Positions 35,540-43,639 of a stretch of DNA of 64,000 nt are shown here, piece after piece. This DNA is from Brevundimonas sp. SL130. Lineage in GTDB: Bacteria > Pseudomonadota > Alphaproteobacteria > Caulobacterales > Caulobacteraceae. Numbering within the stretch: position 1 is the first letter of the stretch; every line of letters begins with the position of its first letter. The translations under genes and the position numbers were made by a program. The stretch covers positions 3,437,929-3,501,928 of the forward strand of contig NZ_CP113064.1 in NCBI RefSeq assembly GCF_026625805.1. The letters are read 5' to 3'. Below the pieces are notes generated by a model. It was given only the letters and a program-made list of their open reading frames with translations, was not told where the DNA came from and searched no databases.

Positions 35540-35739
35540 CCGTCGTTCTCCTGTTCCGAAAAAATGGATTCGATGGGTTGGGCGAAGATCCGGGCGATCT
35601 TGAAGGCCAGAGGCAGGGAGGGGTCGTAGCGACCGGTCTCCAGCGCATTGACCGTCTGGCGCGACACGCCCAGCAGTTCGGCGAGATGGGCCTGGGACCA
35701 GTCGCGTTCGGACCGCAACACCTTGAGGCGGTTGTTCAT
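35536..35739 (-). CDS. XRE-family regulator (67 residues)
   Basis: This is a minimal Cro/CI-type DNA-binding protein with a single helix-turn-helix (WSQAHLAELLGVSRQTVNALETGRYDPSLPLAFKIARIF) and a short tail ending IESIFSEQEND. It has the size and sequence pattern of the YozG/YgzD group that accompanies small membrane proteins. It sits between two membrane-protein genes, 10 bases after one and overlapping the other. The candidate operators are the CTTGTC-N5-GACAAG sites at 36230-36300. Confidence 0.9.
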   Translation of the reverse strand: MNNRLKVLRSERDWSQAHLAELLGVSRQTVNALETGRYDPSLPLAFKIARIFAQPIESIFSEQENDG

Positions 35740-35749
35740 GGTTCAGCCC

Positions 35750-36220
35750 TCACCGGCGCTTCCACCACCACCAAGCCCAGGCGACGCCGTAGCCGAGCAG
35801 CATCAGCAAAATCATCGCATAGGCGCCGATGGCCGCATGGATGGCGGGGTCATCCCGGTCGAAGAAGGTGAAGGGAAGACGCCATTCCGACGCCTGGGGC
35901 AGGAAGGACAGAATAATCGCGATGCCGCCCAGCATCATGCCCGTCGAGCCGCCCCAGAACCAGGCGGACTTGTGAGCCTCGCGCGCCGCCTCATCGATCG
36001 AGCGCATCCACAGCACGGCCGTCCATAGGGCGGCGGACATAAGCCCGACACCCAACACGCCGAGCACGACTGGCGCGACCGCCACCTCAAACCGGGCCAT
36101 GGCGTCAGGGTCGTCGGCGAAGACATAGCCGACCGCGTATCCAGCGACGCCGGAGAGGATGATCAGGACGACCATGGCTACAGCCGAGCCGATCAAGATT
36201 TTCACGACAGTCCTCGGCAT
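35750..36220 (-). CDS. four-helix membrane protein, unknown function
   Basis: I do not recognise the family. The 156-residue product has four hydrophobic segments: VVKILIGSAVAMVVLIILSGVAG (no longer than 20 conserved positions), VVLGVLGVGLMSAALWTAVL, a third around GMMLGGIAIILSFL and a fourth ending GYGVAWAWWWWKRR. The segment SIDEAAREAHKSAWFWGGS between helices 2 and 3 resembles the equivalent part of small bacterial membrane proteins paired with XRE regulators. It is the first gene of the operon, immediately downstream of the two palindromic sites. Confidence 0.78.
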   Translation of the reverse strand: MPRTVVKILIGSAVAMVVLIILSGVAGYAVGYVFADDPDAMARFEVAVAPVVLGVLGVGLMSAALWTAVLWMRSIDEAAREAHKSAWFWGGSTGMMLGGIAIILSFLPQASEWRLPFTFFDRDDPAIHAAIGAYAMILLMLLGYGVAWAWWWWKRR

Positions 36221-36229
36221 GGAATGCCT

Positions 36230-36300
36230 CCTTGTCCTTATGACAAGGAAACTTTACCTCGCGACCCGCGCCTGTCAAGCACCCTTGTCAAAGAGACAAG
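36230..36300 (-). promoter_or_regulatory. two palindromic operators upstream of the XRE operon
   Basis: CCTTGTC-CTTAT-GACAAGG at 36230-36248 is a perfect 7-5-7 palindrome. CTTGTC-AAAGA-GACAAG at 36284-36300 is a second copy with the same 5-base spacer; the centres are 53 bases apart. An additional half-like CTGTCAAG lies at 36272-36279. They fill the space between the rmuC stop and the first gene of the operon, the expected place for autoregulation by the 67-residue XRE protein. Confidence 0.72.
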
Positions 36301-36301
36301 C

Positions 36302-37516
36302 TCAGTTGTCTGCCGGTCCCGTCAGCTCCGGTCGGGTGATGAGGCGCGGCTGGGTTTCGACCTGGGCCAGGGCGGGAATTTCCTTGCCCTCGTGGTCCAC
36401 CTGCAGATCCTCGAACCGGCGGGCCGAGACCATGACCTGGCTCTCCAGCGAGCCGACGAACTGGTTGTATTTCCCCACCGCCTGATCCAGCGCCCGACCC
36501 ACCGCCGAGGCATGGCCGCCCATGACCGACAGCCGCTTGTAGAGTTCGCGCCCCAGGGCCGCGACCTTGTCGGCATTGGCCGCCTGTTCCTCGGCCCGCC
36601 AGCCGTAGGCGACGGCCTTGCACAGAGCGAACAGGGTGGAGGGGGTGGCGATGACGACCCGCGACTCCATCGCGTCCGACAACAGGTCCGGCGCATGGTC
36701 CAGGGCGGTGGCCAGGAAGCTGTCGCCCGGCACGAACAGGACGACGAAATCCGGGCTGGGCTTGAACTGGTCCTGATAGGCCTTGGACGACAGCTGGCGC
36801 ACATGGGTCTTCAGGCTGGCGGCGATGCGCAGGCCGACCGAGCGGGCGCGCGCCTCTTCGTCGCCCTCCTCGTCGTCAAAAGCCAGCGGCACCTTGGCGT
36901 CGATCACGAACAGGCCGCCGCCGGGCAACCGCACCAGGAAGTCGGGCCGGTTCTGACGCCCCTCGTCATCTGCGCTTGAGGTCTGTTCGGTGAAGTCGAA
37001 CCGCCCGGCCATGCCCGCGGCCTCCAGCACATTGCGGCAGGTCTGTTCGCCCCAGCGACCGCGCCGCCCGGTGTTGCCGCGCAGGGCCTCGGTCAGCTTG
37101 CGCGCCTCGTCTCGCGTCGCCGACGAGGCCGCCATCAGCTGGGTCAGCTGTTCCTTCAGACCGCCGGTCTCCTCGGCCCGGGTCTTCTCCAGCGCCGCCA
37201 CATGTTCCTGAAACTTGGTCAGGGTGTCGGCCACCGGCTTCAGCTGGGCCGCCATCCGCTCGCGCGCCAGCTGGTCCTGGGCCCGGAAGGTCTCGGTCGC
37301 GCGACTGACCATCTGATCCGCCACCACCTGAGCCGACTGGGCCGCCTGGGCCTTCAGCAGCTCGCCCATGGTGACCCGACTCTCCTCGACCAGATCGATC
37401 CGCGCCAGAGCCGCCGACAACGCCCCCTGCGCCCTCTGCCACCCCATATAGGCCCACAGAAAACCGCCCCCCAGGGCGGCGGCGAGAACGGCGAGGATCA
37501 GCGCGAGCATGTTCAT
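36302..37516 (-). CDS. rmuC: DNA recombination protein RmuC
   Basis: This is a membrane-anchored protein limiting DNA inversion or rearrangement, with a restriction-endonuclease-like core. The 404-residue product has an N-terminal membrane helix, a long coiled-coil region and the RmuC core: GNTGRRGRWGEQTCRNVLEAAGM, RPDFLVRLPGGGLFVIDAKVPL, FVVLFVPGDSFLATAL and VVIATPSTLFALCKAVAYGW. It is upstream of, and on the same strand as, the XRE operon, whose operators abut its stop. Confidence 0.94.
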   Translation of the reverse strand: MNMLALILAVLAAALGGGFLWAYMGWQRAQGALSAALARIDLVEESRVTMGELLKAQAAQSAQVVADQMVSRATETFRAQDQLARERMAAQLKPVADTLTKFQEHVAALEKTRAEETGGLKEQLTQLMAASSATRDEARKLTEALRGNTGRRGRWGEQTCRNVLEAAGMAGRFDFTEQTSSADDEGRQNRPDFLVRLPGGGLFVIDAKVPLAFDDEEGDEEARARSVGLRIAASLKTHVRQLSSKAYQDQFKPSPDFVVLFVPGDSFLATALDHAPDLLSDAMESRVVIATPSTLFALCKAVAYGWRAEEQAANADKVAALGRELYKRLSVMGGHASAVGRALDQAVGKYNQFVGSLESQVMVSARRFEDLQVDHEGKEIPALAQVETQPRLITRPELTGPADN

Positions 37517-37567
37517 GCTCCGTTCCTAGCCGGAGTCGGCCTCCCGGAAAAGCCGGTGAGTGGCGGA

Positions 37568-38185
37568 TTACGCCGGCCGTCGGGCCCGCATGGCTTGAAC
37601 GATGGTGCCGTCGTCCAGCCAGTCCAGTTCGCCGCCCACCGGCACGCCGCGCGCCAGGGAGGTGACCTGGACGTCGGGGCCGGCGATGCGTTCGGCGACA
37701 TAGTGGGCGGTGGTCTGGCCGTCGACGGTGGCGGGCAGGGCCAGGACGACCTCGCGCACGGCGCCGCCCCCCTCATTCTGGTGTCTGACTCTACCGACCA
37801 GTTCGGCGATGCGCAGATGTTCGGGGCCGACCCCGTCCAGGGCCGACAGCAGGCCGCCCAGCACATGATATTTGCCGCGGAAGGCGCCCGACCGCTCCAT
37901 GGCCCACAGGGCGCCAGCCTCTTCGACCACGCAGATCAGGCCGTTGTCGCGCGATCCGTCCGAACAGATGGCGCAGGGGTCGCGGGTGTCGGGCGCGCCG
38001 CAGACCGAGCAGGACACAACCTTCTCGGCCGTCTCGGCCAGGGACGCCGCCAGCGGCACCAGCAGTTGCTCGCGCCGCTTCAGCAGGGCCAGGGCCGCGC
38101 GCCTGGCCGAGCGCGGACCCAGGCCCGGAAGCTTGGCGAGAAGCGAGATCAGCCGCTCGATCTCAGGGCCCGCAGACGCCGCCAT
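37568..38185 (-). CDS. recR: recombination mediator RecR
   Basis: This acts with RecF/RecO to load RecA at gaps. The 205-residue product has the N-terminal helix-hairpin-helix ([21 protein letters not shown]), the zinc finger [17 protein letters not shown], and a Toprim domain with [17 protein letters not shown] and the C-terminal [20 protein letters not shown]. Its ATG overlaps the stop of ybaB (TGATG), the usual ybaB-recR coupling. Confidence 0.96.
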   Translation of the reverse strand: MAASAGPEIERLISLLAKLPGLGPRSARRAALALLKRREQLLVPLAASLAETAEKVVSCSVCGAPDTRDPCAICSDGSRDNGLICVVEEAGALWAMERSGAFRGKYHVLGGLLSALDGVGPEHLRIAELVGRVRHQNEGGGAVREVVLALPATVDGQTTAHYVAERIAGPDVQVTSLARGVPVGGELDWLDDGTIVQAMRARRPA

Positions 38186-38514
38186 CAGAACAGTTTCGGC
38201 ATTCCGGGAATATTCATCCCGGCCATGGGGCCGGCGGCCTCGCGCATCAGGGCGTTGTTCGCCTCGTCCAGCTTGCGCTTGGCGTCGGCGTGGGCCGCCA
38301 CGATCAGATCGGCCAGGATCTCGCCCTCGCCCGGCGTCAGCAGGCTGTCGTCGATCCTGACCGCGGTGATCTCGCCCGCCCCCTTCAGGGACACGCTCAC
38401 CAGCCCCCCGCCCGAGGAGCCCTGGGCTGAGGTTTCGGCCATCTTCGCCTGGGCGTCCTGCAGCTTTTGCTGCATCGCCTGGGCCTGCTGCATTAATTGG
38501 GTCAGGTCTTTCAT
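38185..38514 (-). CDS. YbaB/EbfC nucleoid-associated protein
   Basis: This is a small DNA-binding dimer. The 109-residue product begins [25 protein letters not shown], has the [24 protein letters not shown] core and a Met/Pro/Gly-rich tail ([11 protein letters not shown]). It is coupled to recR. In many bacteria dnaX is directly upstream; here dnaX lies 5 kb away on the other strand. Confidence 0.94.
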   Translation of the reverse strand: MKDLTQLMQQAQAMQQKLQDAQAKMAETSAQGSSGGGLVSVSLKGAGEITAVRIDDSLLTPGEGEILADLIVAAHADAKRKLDEANNALMREAAGPMAGMNIPGMPKLF

Positions 38515-38666
38515 CCCCCCTAGATAAGGCGAAGCCGGGCCGGGCGACAGGGGGTGTTGGTCGCATCAATGGAAACGATGGATTGCGATATTCGCACTTG
38601 ATACAGTTGCGGAAAAGATTAAATCAGCACCTGCATTTGTTGCCTTTGTAATCAGGACGCCTTCCC

Positions 38667-39281
38667 ATGGCCTATGATGCCGTCACCCAACGCGACGCCC
38701 CGCTGTCGGACGCCGCCCTGTCGCAACTCTTCACCGAGGCGCGCACCCGCAACGCCTGGAGCGACCGCTCGGTCGCGCCGGAGCTGCTGCACAAACTGTA
38801 TGACCTGACCAAGTTCGGCCCGACGGCCGTCAACGCCAGCCCCGCCCGCTTTGTCTTCATCACCTCGCCCGCGGCCAAGGCGCGCCTTATCCCGCTGATG
38901 AGCGAGGGCAATCGCGCCAAGACGCAGCAGGCGCCGGTGAACCTGATCATCGGCCAGGACATCGACTTCCACGAGCAGTTGGACACCCTGTTCCCGCATG
39001 CGCCGGGGGCCAAGGCCTGGTTCGCCGACGAGACCAGCCGTCGTGAAAGCGCCTTCCGCAACGCCTCGCTGCAAGGCGGCTATCTGACCATCGCCGCCCG
39101 CGCCCTTGGGCTGGACGTCGGCCCCATGTCCGGCTTCGACGCCGCCGCCGTAAAGGCCGAGTTCTTCCCCGACAGCAAGGTCGAGCCGAACTACATCCTC
39201 AACCTGGGCTACGGCACGGAAGACAACCTGTTCCCACGCTCGCCGCGCCTGTCGTTCGACGAGGCCGCGACCATTCTCTGA
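38667..39281 (+). CDS. malonic semialdehyde reductase-like nitroreductase (RutE family)
   Basis: This is an FMN-dependent oxidoreductase predicted to reduce malonic semialdehyde. The 204-residue product shows the family pattern [72 protein letters not shown] and [22 protein letters not shown]. No other rut genes are present, so a pyrimidine-degradation role is not supported by context; general aldehyde or quinone reduction is possible. A strong terminator follows. Confidence 0.88.
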   Translation: MAYDAVTQRDAPLSDAALSQLFTEARTRNAWSDRSVAPELLHKLYDLTKFGPTAVNASPARFVFITSPAAKARLIPLMSEGNRAKTQQAPVNLIIGQDIDFHEQLDTLFPHAPGAKAWFADETSRRESAFRNASLQGGYLTIAARALGLDVGPMSGFDAAAVKAEFFPDSKVEPNYILNLGYGTEDNLFPRSPRLSFDEAATIL

Positions 39282-39300
39282 GGTCGTGACCGGACCAAGG

Positions 39301-39334
39301 AAAAGGGGCCGGCTCGCAGGCCGCCCCCTTTTTG
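39301..39334 (+). terminator. terminator after the nitroreductase gene
   Basis: AAAAGGGG-CCGGC and GGCCG-CCCCTTTTT pair around TCGCA and end in a T-run. Confidence 0.85.
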
Positions 39335-39360
39335 ATTTCGCGAATTCCCTCACCTCAAGT

Positions 39361-39392
39361 TCGTCATCCGAGGGACAAGCCCGAGGATGACG
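39361..39392. repeat. short copy of the intergenic REP-like palindrome
   Basis: TCGTCATCC and GGATGACGA flank GAGGGACAAGCCCGA. The CAAGCCCGAGGATGACG part matches the right arm of the repeat at 3284-3315. It lies between the converging nitroreductase and cytochrome genes. Confidence 0.75.
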
Positions 39393-39407
39393 ACAAGGGG
39401 AGTGAGG

Positions 39408-40124
39408 TCAGCTGTTCGCCGGCGCCGCGCTGGTCGCAGCGGGCGGAGCCGCCGGGGTCGCCTGGGTCGTCGGCGCAGCACCGACCGCCGGAGTTTCGCC
39501 GGTCGCCTCGGTCGCAGGCGCGCCCTCGACCGGAGCCGCCCCCTCGACCGGAGCCACAGCCCCGGGCTGACGCGCGGGATCGGGCGCCGGGATGGCGAGG
39601 CCGCTCGAGCCCTGGCTTCTCAGCCAGGCGATCAGATTGATCCGTGTCTGGGTGTCGCGAATACCGGCGAAGGACATCTTGGTGCCCGGTACATAACGAG
39701 CCGGGGCGGTGATGAAGCTATTCAGTTCGTCATAGCCCCAGGCCGGCGCCTCGGCCTTGTGCTTGGTCATGGCGTCCGAATAGGCGAAGCCGGCGCTGTG
39801 CAAGACCGGTCCGCCGACCACGCCATACAGATTCGGACCAATGCCGTTGGCTCCGCCCTGCGCCGCGTTATGGCAGGCCTGGCAGCGCGCGAAGGCGGCC
39901 TCGCCGGCGGCCAGGTCTGCGGCCGGCAGGAGCGTACCCCAGTCCGGCGGCAGCTCGGCCTGCTCAGCCCCGGCGGCCTCGTCCGGCGCATCGACGAAAT
40001 AGCCCATCTTTTCCGGCGGCTCGGAATGATAGATCAGGCTCGATGCCTGCTGCACGACCAGGACGACGAACGCCGTCCCCAGGGCCGCACCAAAAATCTT
40101 GTTCCATTTCAGATCGCCGCTCAT
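39408..40124 (-). CDS. membrane-anchored class I cytochrome c
   Basis: This is a periplasmic electron carrier tethered by an uncleaved N-terminal helix (IFGAALGTAFVVLVVQQASS), like the CycM-type c552 of alphaproteobacteria that links complex III to oxidase. Haem attaches at CQACH, with the axial Met in PGTKMSFAG. The C-terminal 60 residues are a Pro/Ala/Thr-rich low-complexity tail, absent from the short forms of the family and probably disordered. It is divergent from kdsB. Confidence 0.9.
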   Translation of the reverse strand: MSGDLKWNKIFGAALGTAFVVLVVQQASSLIYHSEPPEKMGYFVDAPDEAAGAEQAELPPDWGTLLPAADLAAGEAAFARCQACHNAAQGGANGIGPNLYGVVGGPVLHSAGFAYSDAMTKHKAEAPAWGYDELNSFITAPARYVPGTKMSFAGIRDTQTRINLIAWLRSQGSSGLAIPAPDPARQPGAVAPVEGAAPVEGAPATEATGETPAVGAAPTTQATPAAPPAATSAAPANS

Positions 40125-40274
40125 GCGCGTCGTCTCATCCCGTCCCTAAGGTTTCCCACCTTCGCCATCTTAACGCAGCGAAGCCTTCCTTGCCTGATCA
40201 GGTCTTACACGGTAGCGCGGGGTTCGCAACCGGCGCGAAGCCTCAAGCGCCGGCGAGCAGATCGAGACAGAGCC

Positions 40275-40997
40275 ATGAATCCATTGATATTGATACCCGC
40301 TCGCATGGCGGCGACCCGTTTGCCGAACAAGCCGCTGGCCGATATCGGAGGCAAGCCCATGATTGTGCGGGCTTATCAGCAGGCGGAAGCCTCGGGCCTG
40401 CCGGTCGCCGTGGCCGCAGGGGACCCCGAAATCGTCGCCGCGATCGAGGCCATCGGCGGCCGGGCGATTCTGACGGACCCCGACCTGCCCTCAGGCTCGG
40501 ACCGGATCCGCGCCGCCGTGGACGCCATCGACCCGCAAGGCGATTTCGACGCCGTGATCAATGTCCAGGGCGACATGCCCTTCGCCGATCCCGGCCTGGC
40601 CACGGCCTGCGCCGCCATCCTGCACGGTGAACCGAGTTGCGACATCGCCACCCTGGTCGCCGCCGAGGCCGACGTCTCTGATCGGACCAACCCCGACGTG
40701 GTCAAGGCCGTCCTCGCCCTGGCCGAGAACGAGCGTCAGGCCCGCGCCCTCTATTTCACCCGCTCCACCCTGTACGGCGACGCCCCCGTCTGGCGTCACA
40801 TCGGCGTCTACGGCTATCGCCGCGCGGCCCTGAACCGCTTCTGCGCCGCGCCCCAGTCGCCGCTGGAAAAGCGCGAGAAGCTGGAACAGTTGCGCGCCCT
40901 GGAAATGGGGATGCAGATCTGGGCCGCCGTCATCGACGAAGCCCCCCTGTCGGTCGACAATCCGGCGGACCTGGAGGCGGCGCGGGCCTTGGCTTGA
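40275..40997 (+). CDS. kdsB: 3-deoxy-manno-octulosonate cytidylyltransferase
   Basis: This activates Kdo with CTP for lipopolysaccharide core synthesis. The 240-residue product has LILIPARMAATRLPNKPLADIGGKPMI, the DAVINVQGDMPF motif, HIGVYGYRRAALNRF and a C-terminal LEQLRALEMGMQIWAAVI. The ATG at 40275 gives the canonical N-terminus. A palindrome-rich element begins only 9 bases after the stop. Confidence 0.95.
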   Translation: MNPLILIPARMAATRLPNKPLADIGGKPMIVRAYQQAEASGLPVAVAAGDPEIVAAIEAIGGRAILTDPDLPSGSDRIRAAVDAIDPQGDFDAVINVQGDMPFADPGLATACAAILHGEPSCDIATLVAAEADVSDRTNPDVVKAVLALAENERQARALYFTRSTLYGDAPVWRHIGVYGYRRAALNRFCAAPQSPLEKREKLEQLRALEMGMQIWAAVIDEAPLSVDNPADLEAARALA

Positions 40998-41005
40998 ACG
41001 GCGAC

Positions 41006-41107
41006 GAAATTGCACATGGAAAAACAGTGCAATAGAGTGCAATTTGGACGCATTTCGTTGTTTTCGTTGACGAAATAACTTCGTCAGAATTGCACTGGTG
41101 CAATTTC
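41006..41107. repeat. 102-bp element with 10-bp terminal inverted repeats
   Basis: GAAATTGCAC at 41006-41015 and its exact complement GTGCAATTTC at 41098-41107 bound the element. Inside are two more GTGCAAT copies (41027-41033 and 41037-41044), an AATTGCAC-TG-GTGCAATT palindrome at 41088-41105 and TGACGAA-ATAAC-TTCGTCA at 41068-41086. It lies between the converging kdsB and nudC genes. It could be a MITE-like remnant or a cluster of protein-binding sites; no flanking duplication is seen. Confidence 0.75.
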
Positions 41108-41253
41108 CCTTAGCGGCTTCTTTTGCGCAACGATGTCAAAGACCCGGCGGTGATCATAAGCCCGATCAGACCGGTGCATAGCAAAGGGGCGATGCGGAAA
41201 CGCAAGCCTTTGAACACACGCGGGTTCGTTTTCAAAAATAGGATGGAAGACGA

Positions 41254-41284
41254 CCTTTCCCTCCCCGGAGCAGGAAGGGAAAGG
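41254..41284 (-). terminator. possible terminator hairpin of nudC
   Basis: CCTTTCCCT and AGGGAAAGG form a perfect 9-bp stem around a 13-base loop just beyond the nudC stop. No clear T-run follows, so termination is only suggested. Confidence 0.45.
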
Positions 41285-41291
41285 CATCTGT

Positions 41292-42212
41292 CTAGCGCTC
41301 CTCCGCCCAGGCCTTGATCAGGCTGTGGGCGATGGCGAAGGACGGCGGGGCCTGGAGGGTCGGGTGGTCGCCGGCAAGAACCGCGCGCGCCTCGGCCCGC
41401 GTCAGCCAGGCCACCGATTCCAGCTCGGTCTGATCAGGCCGGGCCTGATCATCCGACACCTCGGCGATCAGGCCGATCATCAGTTGCGACGGGAAGGGCC
41501 AGGGCTGACTGGAGTGATAGACGGCCTCGACCACCGTCAGCCCCGCCTCTTCCTTGACCTCGCGGGCGCAGGCCTCCTCGATCGACTCGCCGGGCTCCAG
41601 GAAGCCGGCCAGGGCCGACATCCGCCCCTCCGGCCACGACGCCTGACGCCCCAGCAGGCAGATCGGCTCGGCCCCGCCCTTGTAGACCGGCAGCATGATG
41701 GTGACCGGGTCCACGCGCGGGAAATGTTCGGTCCCGCAGGCCGGGCAGCGCCGCTTCCACCCGCCCGAGGTCGTCTCGCTCAGCGTCCCGCAGTTGGCGC
41801 AGAAACCGTGTTTGCGCCGCCAGTCGAACAGGCTCTTGGCCCCGCCCGCCATGGCCGCGTCCTGGGCAGGCAGAACGGCCGCGGCGCTGCGCATTTCGTG
41901 AAAGACGCCCAACCCCTTTAGCGGCCCCTCGGTCGGGTCGATGGAGCCCTCGAACTCGATGGCGAAGACCGGGGCGTCCTTCCACAAACCCAGAAAGGCA
42001 TCGCGGTCCGGCACGATGTCGCGGGCGTGTTTCAGCGACAGCCAGGCCAGGCGCGGCCCGTCAGCCGTCTCCTCGACCAGGGGCCGTCCCTCCCACAGGA
42101 TCAGGGCCTGGGCTTCGGGGTTGGCCTCCTGCGCGGCCAGCCATTCCGAATCGTTGCGCAGGTCGCCGGCGCGGTCGAGCGGATTGCCGGCGAAGATGTT
42201 CTGATGAGCCAT
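41292..42212 (-). CDS. nudC: NAD+ diphosphatase (NudC family)
   Basis: This Nudix hydrolase cleaves NADH/NAD+ and can remove NAD caps from RNA. The 306-residue product has a zinc ribbon (CANCG and CPACG), the PRVDPVTIMLPV strand, the Nudix box GFLEPGESIEEACAREVKEEAGL (catalytic REVKEEAG) and the NudC-specific SQPWPFPSQLM motif. The start at 42212 (MAHQNIFAGNPLDR) is chosen over an upstream one. Confidence 0.93.
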   Translation of the reverse strand: MAHQNIFAGNPLDRAGDLRNDSEWLAAQEANPEAQALILWEGRPLVEETADGPRLAWLSLKHARDIVPDRDAFLGLWKDAPVFAIEFEGSIDPTEGPLKGLGVFHEMRSAAAVLPAQDAAMAGGAKSLFDWRRKHGFCANCGTLSETTSGGWKRRCPACGTEHFPRVDPVTIMLPVYKGGAEPICLLGRQASWPEGRMSALAGFLEPGESIEEACAREVKEEAGLTVVEAVYHSSQPWPFPSQLMIGLIAEVSDDQARPDQTELESVAWLTRAEARAVLAGDHPTLQAPPSFAIAHSLIKAWAEER

Positions 42213-42412
42213 CCGGCCTTGTAACCCTTGATTCCATCCGCCGCACCCGTCATATCCCGTCTCGGAGATCGCGCGGGCGAAGGTTTCGCCAATCTGGTCA
42301 GGGCCGGAAGGCAGCAGCCACAACGAATTCCCCTTCGGGTCGCGCGGTCTCTACTCACTCTTTTTTGGTGCGCTACGCTCGCGACGCGGTCGCTCGCGGC
42401 TTGAGCGCGCAC

Positions 42413-42465
42413 TGTCTCCTCCCCACGCAGTGAGGAGGGGGACCGCGAAGCGGTGGAGGGGCTCT
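42413..42465. repeat. REP-type palindromic unit, left of IS110
   Basis: GTCTCCTCCCC-ACGCAGT-GAGGAGGGGGACCGC-GAA-GCGGT-GGAGGGGC: two adjacent hairpins (CTCCTCCCC/GAGGAGGGG and ACCGC/GCGGT). The unit resembles the common Caulobacterales intergenic palindromes. An inverted, diverged partner lies at 43640-43704, on the other side of the IS110 gene. Confidence 0.75.
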
Positions 42466-42480
42466 CGACGCCCCACTGAC

Positions 42481-42689
42481 TTTCGTGATGCGGTGAAGAA
42501 CCCCTTGTGTGTCGATTTTCGGTTAGTTTGCGAATGCGGGCGGTTGTTAGCGCAACCGCCCGCCGCGGCCTTGAACCCGCATGCCCCCTGGCTTTGATGC
42601 CGTGACGGAGCCTGGGTCAGGCTGTGATCTTCCAAACCCGAACAGTTGCACGGGACGAGGATCCCGCACTGGCAAGGAAGGGTCGCAAG
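42481..42689 (+). ncRNA. candidate bridge-RNA region of the IS110 element
   Basis: Three hairpins lie in a row: GCGGGCGGTTG/CAACCGCCCGC (42536-42563, perfect 11-bp stem, 6-base loop), AGCCT/AGGCT (42609-42623) and CGGGA/TCCCG (42651-42666). In IS110-group elements the non-coding end upstream of the recombinase gene encodes the bridge RNA that specifies donor and target DNA. Location and length fit. Loop assignment is not possible by eye. A 13-base match to the flanking REP lies at 42599-42611. Confidence 0.45.
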
Positions 42690-43628
42690 ATGACACAGGA
42701 TAGAGTGTTTGTCGGCATTGATGTGAGCAAGGCGAGGCTGGATGTCGCCTTGACGACGGGCGAGGCCTGGTCGGTGAGCAATGATCGGGCGGGCTGGCGC
42801 GCCTTGGTCGACCAGCTCCAGACGATCCGGCCTGAAGCCGTCGGGCTAGAGCCTTCGGGCGGCTACGAACGGGGCCTGGTCGAGGCCTTGACGCAGGCCG
42901 GCCTTGCGGTGCGGCGGGTGGAGGCCGGTCGGGTCCGCGCCTTCGCGGGTGTTCTGGGCCTGAAGGCCAAGACCGATCTGATCGACGCCCAGCTGATCGC
43001 CCGCTTCGTCCAGACCCTGCCGGGACGGACGGTGGAGCCCAACGCCCGCGCCCAGGCTCTGGCTGAGTTGGTCGATGCCCGCCGCGCCCTGTGCGAGGAA
43101 CAGGTTCGGGTCCGCAATCAAGCCGAACAGGTGCGCGACCCGATGCTGCGTCGCATGGCCGCCCGCCGCCTGAACCGGATGAAGGCCGACGTCGTGCTGC
43201 TGGAGAAGCGTCTGGCCGCCACCGTCGCCGCCGATCCCGACCTGGCCGAGCGCGACAGGTTGATGCGCTCGGTCCCCGGCGTCGGCCCGGTGTTGAGCTG
43301 GACCCTGATGGCCCACCTGCCCGAACTTGGTCGGCTGAGCCACAAGCAGATCGCCGCCCTCGTCGGCGTCGCCCCCTATGACCGCCAGAGCGGATCCTTG
43401 AAGGGCCGAAGCATGATCCGAGGCGGACGCGCCGTGGTCCGCAACGTCGCCTATATGGCCGCACTGATCGGGGCCCGCCACAACCCTGTCCTGGCCGCTA
43501 TGAAACAGCGCCTCGCCGCAAAGGGAAAACCCGGAAAGGTCATCCTCGTCGCCCTGATCAACAAGCTGATGACCCTGCTCAACGCCGTCGTCCGCGACCG
43601 TTCCGAATGGAGAATCGCAACCCACTGA
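42690..43628 (+). CDS. IS110-family transposase (DEDD recombinase)
   Basis: This enzyme mobilises the element through a RuvC-like DEDD domain plus a C-terminal Tnp_20 domain with a catalytic Ser. The 312-residue product shows the first acidic residue in VFVGIDVSKARLDVA, Glu in GLEPSGGYERGL, and KTDLIDAQLIARF for the last two acidic residues. The C-terminal part is RSVPGVGPVLSWTLMAHLPELG, ALVGVAPYDRQSGSLKGRS and IRGGRAVVRNVAYMAAL. The frame is intact, so activity is possible. The ATG at 42690 follows AAGGAAGGG. Confidence 0.95.
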   Translation: MTQDRVFVGIDVSKARLDVALTTGEAWSVSNDRAGWRALVDQLQTIRPEAVGLEPSGGYERGLVEALTQAGLAVRRVEAGRVRAFAGVLGLKAKTDLIDAQLIARFVQTLPGRTVEPNARAQALAELVDARRALCEEQVRVRNQAEQVRDPMLRRMAARRLNRMKADVVLLEKRLAATVAADPDLAERDRLMRSVPGVGPVLSWTLMAHLPELGRLSHKQIAALVGVAPYDRQSGSLKGRSMIRGGRAVVRNVAYMAALIGARHNPVLAAMKQRLAAKGKPGKVILVALINKLMTLLNAVVRDRSEWRIATH

Positions 43629-43639
43629 CAAACACAGTT

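Larger units (their letters stand above)
42473..43629 (+). mobile_element. IS110-family insertion sequence (approximate ends)
   Basis: The transposase gene at 42690-43628 is preceded by about 210 bases of structured non-coding sequence. CCCACTGAC occurs at both 42472-42480 and 43621-43629, the second overlapping the transposase stop, and is my only cue for the ends. IS110 elements lack terminal inverted repeats, so the ends are provisional. Both sides are REP-like palindromes, a favoured target class of this family. Confidence 0.6.

Noticed and set aside
41006..41033. NtrC-type site (TGCAC...GTGCA)
   Set aside because: The spacer between half-sites is 11 or 2 bases and not the 7 expected, and both neighbouring genes end here.
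41123..41317. 64-residue plus-strand ORF between kdsB and nudC
   Set aside because: No ribosome site, it overlaps the nudC end, and it has no recognisable composition.
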